In this document: positions 1 through 10,642 of the stretch, one piece after another
Numbering within the stretch: the first letter of the stretch is position 1
Layout: the number at the start of each line of letters is the position of its first letter
From: Comamonadaceae bacterium 2PF
GTDB taxonomy: Bacteria; Pseudomonadota; Gammaproteobacteria; Burkholderiales; Burkholderiaceae_C
NCBI GenBank assembly: GCA_005502875.1
Contig: SCMV01000001.1
Location: 186,001 to 250,000 of the forward strand
Length of the DNA: 64,000 bases
Reading direction: 5' to 3'
Program-made: the position numbers and the translations under genes
Notes under the pieces: model-generated
What the model saw: the letters and a program-made list of their open reading frames with translations, nothing else
The model's database searches: none
What the model was told of the DNA's origin: nothing

Positions 1-3000
1 GAAGGCGCGGTGGGTGTGCACCTGATCAAGCAGCGCACCGAAGCTGGCGTCGACGATGACGCCAAGGTGCAGGCTGGTGGCCCCATGACCGTGCAGGCCA
101 ATGGCGACCTCGAAGACATCACCGTGGCCGGTGGCGTGGTGGCCACCAAGGGCCAGGTGGGCATCGGCTTTGCTGTGTCCGTCAACCAGGTGGACACGGG
201 CACTCAGGCCATCATCGGCGACGTCGATGCGGCGGGGGCCGACGCGGCAGGCGTGCAGGGCTCGGTGCGCAGTGGCGGCGCCGTGACGGTGCAGGCCGTC
301 TCGGGCACCGAGGTCGGCGCCTACTCGGTGGCGGGCTCGATCGCCACCAACTCCAAGGCGCAGACCGATGCGCCGACGGCGGGCGACAGCAGCACGCAGT
401 CGGGCAGCAGCGGCGCGGGCAAGGGCAAGTTCGGCATCGCCGTCTCGGCGGATGCCGCTTACAACGAGATCACCGCGAACACGACCGCTGCCATCACCGA
501 TGGCGCGAACATCGCGCAGGGCACCGACGTGGCCGTGACCGCCACCAACGACCTGGCGCTCAACGCGCTGGCTGGCGCGGTCACCATCTCCACGCAAGCC
601 AACGGCAATGGCCTGGCGGGCTCGTTCGCGTACAACCAGCTGGGCGGCGCCACCTCGGCCTACATCGACGGCGCAACGCTGCGTCACACGGGCACGACCA
701 AGGTCGAGGCCACGGTCGATGGCGAGATCAAGACGCTGTCGGCCTCGGTGCAGGCCAGCCGCGGCAAGCTCGGCGTGGCCGGCTCGGTGTCGATCAACGA
801 GATCGCGCACGTCACGCAGGCTTACCTGCGCGGCGCCGATGTGTCGGGCACCAGTGGGGTGACGCTTTCGGCGCGTGACAGCGCGGCCATCAAGTCGGTG
901 GCCGGCGCCATCGCGTTCGGTGGCAAGGCGGGCATCGGCCTGTCTTTCGGCTGGAACCACATCGACAACCGCATCAGCGCCTTCATGCAGGGCAGCGACG
1001 TCAACACGACGGGTGCGGTCAACGTCAGCGCGGTCAGCAACGCGAGCATCGACACCGTTGCAGCGTCGCTTGGCGCGAGCACCGGTCAGATGGCGGGCGC
1101 GGCGGCGGTCGCCATCAACCAGATCGACACGCAGACCACGGCGCGCGTGGCAGGCGAGAAAACGGCGGCCGGTCTGGACGCCGCGTCGCTGAGCGTGAGC
1201 GCCTCGGACGAGTCGGACATCAACAGCATCGTCGGGGCGCTGGGCGCCAGCTCGGGCAAGGTCGGCTTCGGCGTGAGCTTCGCCTGGAACGACATCGGCT
1301 CGCAGGTGCACGCCAGCCTGGTCACGCCCAACGTGAGCACCACGGGCGTGACCTCGGTGAGCGCCGCGCACGATGGCGACATCGAAACCTACGCGATGGC
1401 CGGTGGCGGCGCGGCCAAGGTGGGCGCTTCGGGCTCGCTGGCCATCAACGACATCACCACGCAACTGAGCGCGACCACGCAAGGCGGGCGCGTGACGGCA
1501 TCGGCCGTGGACGTGAAGGCGCAGGAACGTGCGCGCATCTTCGCGGCCACCGGTGCCTTGTCGGGCGGTGGCACGGCAGCGGTGGGCGCTTCGGGCTCGT
1601 ACAACCACCTCTCTGGCACCGTTCTGGCGCAGGTGGCCGGCGGTCAGGTGAGCGCACAAAGCGGCTCGGTGACGGTGCAGGCCTTGCGTGATGGCGAGGT
1701 CGAGGTGTGGGCCGCGTCGGGCTCGGGCGGTGGCACGGCGGGCTTCGCTGGCTCGATCGCCGTCAACGACATCGGCGGCAGCACGACGGCCCGCGTGAGC
1801 GACGGCGCGAAAGTGCAGGCGCAGGGCAACGTGAAGGTGGCGGCCGAAGCGGACGACCGCATCGAGGCTCGCGCCGGCACCGTGGCCCTGGGCGGCACGG
1901 TGGGCGGCGGCGGTGCCATCGCCATCAACGACGTGCGCAACGACACCACCGCAGAGGTCACCGGCAGCGGCACCAGCGTGAACGCGCTGGCGCAAGGTGC
2001 TGGCACCGTCTCGGTGGACAACGGCACGCTGGCATCGAGCGGCAGCACGCTCGATGCGCGTCAGCAAAAGGATTCGCTCAAGGGCACCGCCGTGGTCGCC
2101 TCGTCGACCAGTCAGGTCGAGACCATCCTGGCCAACGTCTCGGGCGGTGGCAAGGTGGGCGTGGCCGCGAGCGTGTCGGTGAACATGTTGGGCGGCAGCA
2201 CCACGGCGCAGGTCAAGGACGGCGCGTCGGTGCAGGCTGACGCGGCCGGTGCTTCGGGTGAACAACAGGCCCGCGTGGGCGCCTACCACCACGATGACGT
2301 CGTCGCTGGTGTGGGCAGCGCGGGCGTGGGCGGCGCCGTGGGCGTGGGCGGTGGGGTGGACACCACCATCCTCTCGCACCAGACCCTGGCGCAGGTGCAG
2401 TCGGCCACGGTGGCCGCGCGCAACGCGGTGGCGGTCAAGGCCGCCCACACCGCTGCCACGCAGCAGGTTGTGGTGGGCGCGGGTGGTGGCGGTGCCGCAT
2501 CGCTGAGCCTGTCGGGCAACGTGCTGCTGGCCCAGATGAACACGCAGGCGCTGCTCGATGGCGGCACCTTGCGCTCCAGCGGCGGCAACGTCACCGTGCA
2601 GGCCGATTCGGTGCTGGCGGCAGAGCACCTCGCCGGTGGCCTGAGCGCCTCGGGCGCGGTGAGCGTGGGCGCCACGGCGGTGGTGACCGTGGTCGAGCAG
2701 CGAACGCGCGCGGCCACCCTGGGCAACAGCGTGATCGACGCCGCAGGCCAGACCAGTGTCGAAGCCCATTCCGAACAGGACGTGGACGTGAAGGCGGCCA
2801 CAGGCTCGGTGTCGGGTGGTGCGGGCATCGCCGGCACCGTGGCCGTGACCGTGCTCAAGGGCCAGACCGACGCGGCCATTGGCGGCGACACCCTCGTCAA
2901 CCAGAACCTCACCCTCAGCAGCCCCTCGCAGTCGGTCAGCGTCAAGGCCACTGACCGCACGACGGTGGACAACAAGCTCGGCGCCTTGGGCGTGGGCTTG

Positions 3001-6000
3001 ACCACCGGCGGCATCGGCGCCACGGCCGACGTGATCCTGGCCAACTCCAGCACCTCGGCCACCATCGCTTCGGGCGCCAAGGTGCGCGCCGGTGGCGACG
3101 TCAAGGTCGAGGCCGACACGCAGCGTGACCTGAACTCCATCACCGTTGCCTTCTCGGGCGGTGCGACCTTCGGCATCTCGGGTGCGGTGTCCTACATCGG
3201 CGCGGGCGGCCGAGCCAGCAGCGACGCCCAGTCCGAGTTGCTGGGCTCGGTCAACGAGGCCAACCGCCTCAGCAGCGGCGGCTTGTTCGGTGACCAGGCC
3301 AGCTCCGACGCGGGCGGCACCTCGGCCAGCACCCAGCGCGCCGACACCGCGCGCAGCGGCATGGACCTGGGCCAGGACCTGACCACCGTGCCGGCCGGCA
3401 CCAGCGCCCTGGCGCGTGTCGGCACGGGCGCCGAGGTGAACGCCGGCCGCGACGTGCTCGTCAAGGCATCGACCTCGACCGACGTGGACGCGCACGCCAT
3501 TGGCGCGGCGGTCTCGGGCGGCTTGTCCATCGGTGGCGGCATCGCCATCGCCAACGTGGCCGATCAGACGTTGGCGCAGGTGGCTGGCACCGTCACGGCG
3601 GCGCGCAACGTGAACATCCAGTCGCGCGACGGTGGCGCGGGCCAGAGCCTGCTGCAGACCAAGGCCGGCGGCGGTGGCCTGGTAGGCCTGGGCGCTTCGG
3701 TCACCATCTTCGATCGCACCAGCTCGTCCACCGCCGACGTCACGGCCGATGCCATCGTCACCGCTCAGGGCACCGCTGCCGCCGATCCGGGCGGGGTGTC
3801 CGGCCAGGTCGCGGTGGACGCGGGCAGCGAACACCACCTCAAGTCGCAGGCCCTGGGCGCGGCCGTGGGCATCGGTGCCGTTGGCGCCGCCATCGCCCAC
3901 GTCGACAACCAGGCCACGACCACGGCCAGCGTGGGCGATCGCGCCCGCATCACGGGCAAATCCATCGACGTCAACGGCCACAGCCTGACCGACGCCCAGG
4001 CCGAGGCCACGGCGGCGGCAGGCGGCATCGTCAGCGGTGCCGGCGCCGACGCGCGCGCCAACGACCAGCACACGGCCAAGGCCACGGTGGGCGCGGGCGC
4101 CTTGCTCGATGCCTCGGGCGGCCTCAACCAGGTGCGTGCCAGCATCGACCCGCATGCGCGCGCCGAGACCTTCGGTGTGGCCGTGAGCTCGGGCGTGTCG
4201 GTGGGCCTGTCGATGTCCGAAGCCACCGTGCTGGGCAAGGCGCTCAGCCAGGTGGGCAACACCACCACGCTCAAGGGTCAGGACATCGCGGTCGCGGCCA
4301 ACACGCTGCAGACAGGCTCGCCCACGGCCAAGGCCAAGGCCGAAGCCGTGGCGGGCGGTGCGCTCTTGGGCGCAGGCGCCACCTCGGCCGAGGCGGGCGT
4401 GCAGACCACCACCGAAGCCAGCCTGGGTCAGGGTGTGCAGGCCACCGCCACGCGCAACCTGAGCGTGCTGGCCAACTCGGTCACCTCGGGTGACACCGCG
4501 GCCACCGGCGTCTACGCCGGCTTCATCGCCGGGGGCAGCAACGAAGCCGTGACCACGGCCAACACGACGACCACCGCCAAGGTGGGGCAGGGTGCGAACC
4601 TGAGCGCCACGAATGCGCTGGCCGTCAACGCGACGGGCGCTGACACCTTGCGCGCTGACACCGAAGCCGGTGCAGGCGGCCTGGGCTCCCTGGTGGCCTC
4701 CAAAGCCGAAACCAAGGCCGAGGCCCACACCAGCGCGGCCCTCGGGTCCCTGGGGGCCAGCGGCGGGCAGGCCACAGCAGGCAGCGTGCAGGTCAACGCC
4801 ACCCAGACCACCAACTTCAACGCCACGGCCGACTCGCTCAACGCCTCGGTGGTGGGCTACTCCGGTGCACGCGCCGTCAACACGGTCGACACCGACACCC
4901 GCGCCGACATCGGCCTGGGCTTCAACGTCACGGCCAACAACGGCAACGTCCAGGTCAAGGCCGTCAACCACGTGGTCAAGCAGGCGCTGGCTTCGGGCCA
5001 GTTCAACGTCGACTCGGCCTCGGGTGGCCTGCTCAACGGCGCCGCCGCCCGCAGCCAGACCCTGATCCGCAACCGCGCCCACGTGGGCGTGGGAGCCGGC
5101 AGCAACGTCACCGTCAACATCCCGGGCAGCACCTACGGCCAGGTCGAGTTGGGTGCGCTCAACCACATCGACGCGCACGACAGCGTGCGGCTGGATTCTG
5201 GTGGCGCCATCGCTGTGGCGCGCAGCGAGTCCGAGATCCGCGCCGACCTGAACCACGCCGAAGTCAAGGTGGGGGCGGGCGCGCAGGTCAAGTCCGATGG
5301 CGAGATCAACGCATCGGCCCGCACCGATGCGCAGGTGTTCACCGAAGCGCGCTCCAAGACCTATGGCCTGGCCGGCGCGGCCCAAGGCGAGACCCTCTCG
5401 CGCATCGCCGCCGACAACGTGGTCGACGTGGCCACCGGTGCCTTGCTCGAAGGCCAGCGTGACGTGCACCTGATGGCCGGCACCGACCGCAGCGCGCCCA
5501 ACTTGCTGCAGGCCGACGCCGACACCCGCCTGTGGAACCGCACGGCGGTGCCCATCGAGACCGACCCCAAGGCGCATGCCGAGGTGGTGCAGTCCAATGA
5601 CATCAACGTGGCCGATGGCGCGCAGGTGCGCTCGGTGCGCAGCGTCTACCTGACCGCGACCGAAGGCGATCACCGCACGCGCGGTTTCGGCGAAGGCACC
5701 GATGCCTACCGCGAAGTGCTCTCGGCCATCGGTGAGTTCTTCGGTGCCGACACCTCGTCGCTCAAGATCAGCGGTGGCAGCACCTGGGACAACACCCGCA
5801 ACACCAACGCCATCACCTCGTCCGTCAACGTCGACGGCAAGGTTGAAGCCGGCATCTGGCACCTGCAGCACCTGACCTACCGCGCCGACGGCGGCTTCAG
5901 CATGTCCGAAGGCGTGAGCTTCACCACGCGCGACAACGTCAAGCTGGCCGACCTGCTGACGGCCGAGATCGACAAGCTGCGGCAAAAGGCGCAGCAGGTG

Positions 6001-9000
6001 CGGGGTGCCGCCGACAACTACACCGGCGACACCAATGCCGCCGACGTGGCCCTGGCGCTCGACAACGACGCCGACATCCTCGAAGCGCAACTGGCGGCCC
6101 TGGGCGGCGAGACGCGCGTCGGCTTCCTCGACGTTGGCCCCATCCTGGCCACCACCGGCAACGTCAACGTCACATCGCGCGTGCTCACGGGCGCGGCCAG
6201 CGGCTCACTGATCGCCCCGGGCGACGTGCGCATCGACATCGACAACCAGTCCACGCGCTTCATGACCACCAGCACGCTGACCATCCCCGACGAGGATGGC
6301 GGCCAGGTGCTGTGGAACGGCCAGCGCGTGTCGTCGAAAGACCAGATCAACGCGCGCAACCGCGCCGGTCAGACCACGGCCGTGTCGGTGGTGGACGCCT
6401 TGTCCACGCCCGCGCCGGTCATCAGCGTGCTGAACTCCAACAGCAACGACACGGCCACGGGCTCGCCCGCTCAGCTGTGGATCCAGGGTGACATCAGCAA
6501 CCTGGGCGGGCTGGCCAAGGCCAAGAGCCACGGCACCATCCGCGCCTCGGCCAACATCAACGCCGAGACGGTGGACATCGCCACGAGCGGTGACTTCATC
6601 AAGACCTACACGCCCGGCTTCACCCACCAAGGTGGCGACCCCATCGCGCAGCTGGGCAACGTGCCAAGCTCGCGCGAAGGCGATGCGATGGCTTTGGGTG
6701 GCAGCGACGCCACCGACAGCGCCTCTGGCGATCACGTCAACAACGGCCTGCCGGGCGACTGCCTGACCGTCTCATGCGGCAGCACCATCGCCGGCAACAA
6801 CGTCTACATCAGCGCCGAGAAGCTCAACATCAACGGGCTGATCCAGGCCGGCCTGCCCATGCGCAGCGTCAAGGTCACGCAGGCCCTGATCACGTCCAAG
6901 TCCTCGGACATCGCCCAGGCGCGCATCAAGTACCTGGCCGGCACAGGCGACCGCTACCTCGACCTGACCAACCCCGAACCCGGCAGCGCCGAGATCAAGG
7001 TGCGCTACGACGCCGCCAACGATCGCCTCGAGCTGGACAACGTGCGCATCGGCGGCGGCCACATGGAGCTGTTCGGCAACATCTTCTCGACCGGCAATGG
7101 CGAGCTGCGCGTGCTCGATGGCTATGGCCGCATCGACATCGGCAACGAGACCGCTTACGATATCGCGCTGGGCCGCGTGGACACCGGCCAGGGCGTCGAA
7201 GGCAAGATCCGCATCACCGACACGGGCAAGCGCGTGATCGGTGTGGGCCAGGTCGATCAAACCGGCACCCGAAACGACGGCAAGCCCCTGGTCACCGAGA
7301 TCACCCGAGTGGGCAACCAGATCCAGGTGCGCGACAGCCGCACGGTGGGCGCCGATGGCAAGCCCACCTACCTGGCCGACACCGAGGACGGCAAGTCCAC
7401 GGCGTACGACCCGGTGGCCAACCGCCGCTTCAACTGGATCAACGGCCGCACCCAGAAGTGGACCGAAGAGCGCTACTACACCACCAAGATCGCGCTGGGC
7501 GCCGACTGGCTGGCGCCGGACTACGACGACCCCGATCGCATCGTGCCGGGCACGCCCACCTACGTGCAGCGCCTGACGGGCGACTGGTTGTCCGTGGGCG
7601 GCGGCAACGAGGGCTACCGCATGGACTACACCCAGGTGACGTCCGACAAGACCCTGGTCGCTGGCTACCCCACGGTGATCGACCGCTACTGCATCGGCTT
7701 CTGCAAAGTGGCCATCTACGAAGAGATCAAGAGCCAGGCCAACTTCGAGTGGACCGTCAAGGAGTACTTCCAGCACAGCCTGAACGCTTCCAAGCAGATC
7801 AAGGTCAACTTCGTGGGCGAGGACACCTCGGCCGTCAACATCACCTCGAACACCGGCAAGGTGCTGCTGGGCGGCCTGGTGCGCAGCCTCACCGGCGCGG
7901 CCAACATCACCGCCACCAACGGCATCCAGCAGGTCAACGACCAGGCGGTGATCAACGCGCAGGCGGTGAACCTGAGCGCCAACACCGGTGCCATCGGCTC
8001 GGCCACGCAGGCGGTGAACATCGACCTGACCGACGCCGACGCCAGCCGTGGCCTGGTCAACGGCACGCTGACGGCCCGCGCCCGCGACGGCATCGCCATC
8101 CGCGAAACCGATGGTGACCTGCGCGTTGCGGCGGCAGAGGTCGCAGCCGGTGCCCTGCGCCTGAGCGCCGACGGTCACATCCAGGCGACGGACCCCGCCG
8201 TCACGCTCAAGGGCCGCGACGTGCGCCTGGTCAGCGACAGCGGTCGCATCGGCAGCGCCACCTCGGTGCTGCGCATCGACACCGATGCCGTGATGGGCGT
8301 GCTCTCGGCCCAGGCGCTGGACGACATCCACCTGCGCGAAGTCAGCGGTGACCTGCGCGTCGAGCAGGTGGCCTCCACCGTCGGCGACGTGCACCTCAGC
8401 GTGCCGGGCGGCAAGTTGATCGACGCCAACGACGCCGAGGTGGTGGACCCCTTGCAAGCCCAGCAGCTGCTGGACCTGTGGGACACCATGCGCCTGCGCG
8501 AGAACTCCTACCAGGGCAGCGCCAACCAGACCGTTCGCAACGCCGAGCGCCTGGTCGAGACGGAATACCAGCGCTACTGGCAGCTGCGCAACGTGCGCAG
8601 CGACGGCGCTGGTGGCTACACCGCCGACGCCTTCGATCCGGCCTACGCCTTCAAGCTGAGCGCCGCCCAGGCCGCCGAGCTCAAGCAGGCCAACCAGTGG
8701 ACGGACGCCGACGTGGCCGCTTACGAGCAGCAGCAGACCAGCGCCTTCCGCGCGGCCCATGCCCGCTTCGGCGGCCAGGCCTACAACGCCAATTTCTCGT
8801 ACAAGGCCTCCGATGCCGAGGTGGCCGCCTTGACCGAAGGCGTGAAGTGGTCCGACGCCGAGCTGGCCAACGCCATCGGCGCCGGGCTCTTCCGCCCGGT
8901 GGCCGACACCGAGGTGCGCGTGGAGGCGGCCAACATCATCGGGCGCAACCTCGTGCTCGACGTGGCCGGCTCCATTGGTGAAGACGCGGGCGTGGTGCGC

Positions 9001-10599
9001 ATCAAGCGCCAGCAGGGCCTGACGAGCGATGAGAAGCTGGCCTTGCTGACCGCCGAGCTGCAGGACATGACGGTGACCGACACCGAAATCCTGATCTCGC
9101 AGAAGAAGGACGTCGACATCGAAGCCAGCGGCACGCTCAACGCCCAGGCAACGGGCCCGATCTTCATCGGCAGCGAAGGGGACCTGGCGCTGCAGAACGT
9201 GCGCAGCACGCAAGAAGTGCGCATCAAGAGCGGCGCTGGCTTGAGCAACGCCGCCGCCGATGGCGTGGCCGCGGTGCAAGCCGGTGCCCTGGTGCTCGAA
9301 GCGGGCCAGGGCAACATCGGCTCGGCCAGCAAGGCCATGCTGGTGGACGTGGCCGATGGTGGCCGCACGACCGCGCGCGCCAAGCAACACATCTGGCTGA
9401 CCGAGGCCACCGGCGACATGGCCGTCGGCACCGTCTACGCCCAGGAAAGCGCCACGCTGACCGCACCCGGCGCCATCCTCGACGGACGCAACGACCGCCA
9501 GCTCGACGTGCAGGCCCGCGAGATCAACCTGATCGCGGGCACCACCATCGGCCGTGACGGTGGCATCGACGAAGCGCTCGAGGTGAGCACCGGCGCCAAC
9601 GGCGTGCTCAACGCCAGCGCACCCGACGGCATCTTCCTGGCCGGCATGGGCCAGAACAGCCGCCTTGGCAACATCACCACCGCAGGTCGCTTCGCTTACG
9701 ACGCCCTGGCCAGCAACCTGACCCTCACGGGCCTGGTGCAGGCGCGCAGCATGCGCCTGGGCGCCGACGACGACATCGTCTTCACGCCGGGCGGCAAGCT
9801 GGTGGCCATCGAGCGCATCGACCTCGAAGCTGGGGCCGATGGGCAGGGCAGCGTGGTGGTCGAGCCCACGGTCACCGCCTCGCCGCTGGTGAGCGCACCA
9901 GTGGTTCGAATCGTCGCCGCCGACACGGTGGGCGAAGGCCAGCCGTTGAGCATCGACAGCCCCGACGTCGGCTTTGAAGCGCGCAACATCAACGCCCGGG
10001 TGAGCACGCCTGGCGCGCTGCTGTTGAGCGTGGGCGGCAACGGCGGCCTGCCCGCTGAAAGCGTGTCGCTGGACGTCAGCGCCGGCGAAGGTGCCGACCA
10101 GGGCGTGACCTTCGCGCTGCTCAACGCCGAGCGCTCGCAGGTGCGCTCGATCAACGCGGCGCCGATCACGGTGGAGCAAGGCCTGGTCACCAACTGGGCC
10201 GAGTTCTTCACGCCGTTCTACAGCGTGCGCCTCGACGCGGCCGACCGCCGCGCCCAGTTCGGCTGGGACGTGCACGGCTTCACCCTGGACGGTGCTTACG
10301 ACCTCTTGCTGACGCCTCAGGCCGCGTTCATCGGCGCCTACGTGCTGGTGGGCAATCCGGAGAAGGTGATCTTCAGCAACCCGAGTGGCGTCGTCACCGG
10401 CGAGACCCGCACCGTGGGCGACCTCGGTGGCCAGCGCGACCAGGTGGCCACGCGCACCCTGACCGTGGTGCGCAACGTCCAGGGCAACCTGGCACCTGCG
10501 GCCGGCGTGCTGCAAATCAGCGGCGACCCCTTCGAGTGCAAGGACCACGAAGCCGAGTGCCTGGAGCTGGGCATCGCCCCGCCGGCGGCGGGTCAGTGA
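1..10599 (+). CDS. Giant filamentous adhesin/hemagglutinin-like TpsA exoprotein (5' end outside window)
   Basis: The frame is open from the first base and ends at a TGA at 10597, giving 3,532 residues of C-terminal sequence; the signal peptide and N-terminal TPS domain must lie upstream. The first half (to about base 5000) is a long series of degenerate repeats of roughly 50 residues, rich in Gly, Ala, Val, Thr and Asn with the pattern GxxGxxxSVAxN...TxAxVxxG, as expected of a right-handed beta-helix fibre. A second, different repeat (IGSAT..ID...A.A...I.L.E..GDLRV) recurs near 7990, 8245 and 9310. Cysteines are rare; one pair lies near the C-terminus (codons at 10537 and 10558). The transporter gene follows 43 bp downstream, so this is the exported partner of a two-partner secretion system. 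Family assignment (LktA/FhaB-like) is firm in kind; adhesion as the role is inferred. Confidence 0.9.
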   Translation, partial: EGAVGVHLIKQRTEAGVDDDAKVQAGGPMTVQANGDLEDITVAGGVVATKGQVGIGFAVSVNQVDTGTQAIIGDVDAAGADAAGVQGSVRSGGAVTVQAVSGTEVGAYSVAGSIATNSKAQTDAPTAGDSSTQSGSSGAGKGKFGIAVSADAAYNEITANTTAAITDGANIAQGTDVAVTATNDLALNALAGAVTISTQANGNGLAGSFAYNQLGGATSAYIDGATLRHTGTTKVEATVDGEIKTLSASVQASRGKLGVAGSVSINEIAHVTQAYLRGADVSGTSGVTLSARDSAAIKSVAGAIAFGGKAGIGLSFGWNHIDNRISAFMQGSDVNTTGAVNVSAVSNASIDTVAASLGASTGQMAGAAAVAINQIDTQTTARVAGEKTAAGLDAASLSVSASDESDINSIVGALGASSGKVGFGVSFAWNDIGSQVHASLVTPNVSTTGVTSVSAAHDGDIETYAMAGGGAAKVGASGSLAINDITTQLSATTQGGRVTASAVDVKAQERARIFAATGALSGGGTAAVGASGSYNHLSGTVLAQVAGGQVSAQSGSVTVQALRDGEVEVWAASGSGGGTAGFAGSIAVNDIGGSTTARVSDGAKVQAQGNVKVAAEADDRIEARAGTVALGGTVGGGGAIAINDVRNDTTAEVTGSGTSVNALAQGAGTVSVDNGTLASSGSTLDARQQKDSLKGTAVVASSTSQVETILANVSGGGKVGVAASVSVNMLGGSTTAQVKDGASVQADAAGASGEQQARVGAYHHDDVVAGVGSAGVGGAVGVGGGVDTTILSHQTLAQVQSATVAARNAVAVKAAHTAATQQVVVGAGGGGAASLSLSGNVLLAQMNTQALLDGGTLRSSGGNVTVQADSVLAAEHLAGGLSASGAVSVGATAVVTVVEQRTRAATLGNSVIDAAGQTSVEAHSEQDVDVKAATGSVSGGAGIAGTVAVTVLKGQTDAAIGGDTLVNQNLTLSSPSQSVSVKATDRTTVDNKLGALGVGLTTGGIGATADVILANSSTSATIASGAKVRAGGDVKVEADTQRDLNSITVAFSGGATFGISGAVSYIGAGGRASSDAQSELLGSVNEANRLSSGGLFGDQASSDAGGTSASTQRADTARSGMDLGQDLTTVPAGTSALARVGTGAEVNAGRDVLVKASTSTDVDAHAIGAAVSGGLSIGGGIAIANVADQTLAQVAGTVTAARNVNIQSRDGGAGQSLLQTKAGGGGLVGLGASVTIFDRTSSSTADVTADAIVTAQGTAAADPGGVSGQVAVDAGSEHHLKSQALGAAVGIGAVGAAIAHVDNQATTTASVGDRARITGKSIDVNGHSLTDAQAEATAAAGGIVSGAGADARANDQHTAKATVGAGALLDASGGLNQVRASIDPHARAETFGVAVSSGVSVGLSMSEATVLGKALSQVGNTTTLKGQDIAVAANTLQTGSPTAKAKAEAVAGGALLGAGATSAEAGVQTTTEASLGQGVQATATRNLSVLANSVTSGDTAATGVYAGFIAGGSNEAVTTANTTTTAKVGQGANLSATNALAVNATGADTLRADTEAGAGGLGSLVASKAETKAEAHTSAALGSLGASGGQATAGSVQVNATQTTNFNATADSLNASVVGYSGARAVNTVDTDTRADIGLGFNVTANNGNVQVKAVNHVVKQALASGQFNVDSASGGLLNGAAARSQTLIRNRAHVGVGAGSNVTVNIPGSTYGQVELGALNHIDAHDSVRLDSGGAIAVARSESEIRADLNHAEVKVGAGAQVKSDGEINASARTDAQVFTEARSKTYGLAGAAQGETLSRIAADNVVDVATGALLEGQRDVHLMAGTDRSAPNLLQADADTRLWNRTAVPIETDPKAHAEVVQSNDINVADGAQVRSVRSVYLTATEGDHRTRGFGEGTDAYREVLSAIGEFFGADTSSLKISGGSTWDNTRNTNAITSSVNVDGKVEAGIWHLQHLTYRADGGFSMSEGVSFTTRDNVKLADLLTAEIDKLRQKAQQVRGAADNYTGDTNAADVALALDNDADILEAQLAALGGETRVGFLDVGPILATTGNVNVTSRVLTGAASGSLIAPGDVRIDIDNQSTRFMTTSTLTIPDEDGGQVLWNGQRVSSKDQINARNRAGQTTAVSVVDALSTPAPVISVLNSNSNDTATGSPAQLWIQGDISNLGGLAKAKSHGTIRASANINAETVDIATSGDFIKTYTPGFTHQGGDPIAQLGNVPSSREGDAMALGGSDATDSASGDHVNNGLPGDCLTVSCGSTIAGNNVYISAEKLNINGLIQAGLPMRSVKVTQALITSKSSDIAQARIKYLAGTGDRYLDLTNPEPGSAEIKVRYDAANDRLELDNVRIGGGHMELFGNIFSTGNGELRVLDGYGRIDIGNETAYDIALGRVDTGQGVEGKIRITDTGKRVIGVGQVDQTGTRNDGKPLVTEITRVGNQIQVRDSRTVGADGKPTYLADTEDGKSTAYDPVANRRFNWINGRTQKWTEERYYTTKIALGADWLAPDYDDPDRIVPGTPTYVQRLTGDWLSVGGGNEGYRMDYTQVTSDKTLVAGYPTVIDRYCIGFCKVAIYEEIKSQANFEWTVKEYFQHSLNASKQIKVNFVGEDTSAVNITSNTGKVLLGGLVRSLTGAANITATNGIQQVNDQAVINAQAVNLSANTGAIGSATQAVNIDLTDADASRGLVNGTLTARARDGIAIRETDGDLRVAAAEVAAGALRLSADGHIQATDPAVTLKGRDVRLVSDSGRIGSATSVLRIDTDAVMGVLSAQALDDIHLREVSGDLRVEQVASTVGDVHLSVPGGKLIDANDAEVVDPLQAQQLLDLWDTMRLRENSYQGSANQTVRNAERLVETEYQRYWQLRNVRSDGAGGYTADAFDPAYAFKLSAAQAAELKQANQWTDADVAAYEQQQTSAFRAAHARFGGQAYNANFSYKASDAEVAALTEGVKWSDAELANAIGAGLFRPVADTEVRVEAANIIGRNLVLDVAGSIGEDAGVVRIKRQQGLTSDEKLALLTAELQDMTVTDTEILISQKKDVDIEASGTLNAQATGPIFIGSEGDLALQNVRSTQEVRIKSGAGLSNAAADGVAAVQAGALVLEAGQGNIGSASKAMLVDVADGGRTTARAKQHIWLTEATGDMAVGTVYAQESATLTAPGAILDGRNDRQLDVQAREINLIAGTTIGRDGGIDEALEVSTGANGVLNASAPDGIFLAGMGQNSRLGNITTAGRFAYDALASNLTLTGLVQARSMRLGADDDIVFTPGGKLVAIERIDLEAGADGQGSVVVEPTVTASPLVSAPVVRIVAADTVGEGQPLSIDSPDVGFEARNINARVSTPGALLLSVGGNGGLPAESVSLDVSAGEGADQGVTFALLNAERSQVRSINAAPITVEQGLVTNWAEFFTPFYSVRLDAADRRAQFGWDVHGFTLDGAYDLLLTPQAAFIGAYVLVGNPEKVIFSNPSGVVTGETRTVGDLGGQRDQVATRTLTVVRNVQGNLAPAAGVLQISGDPFECKDHEAECLELGIAPPAAGQ

Positions 10600-10642
10600 A
10601 GCCCGTGCAGCACCCATCCAACCCAAACCCACAGGGCACAAC

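Noticed and set aside
2000-5000. Repeats in the adhesin as a CRISPR or tandem DNA repeat
   Set aside because: They are degenerate at DNA level and only visible as a protein pattern; no constant repeat/spacer lengths.
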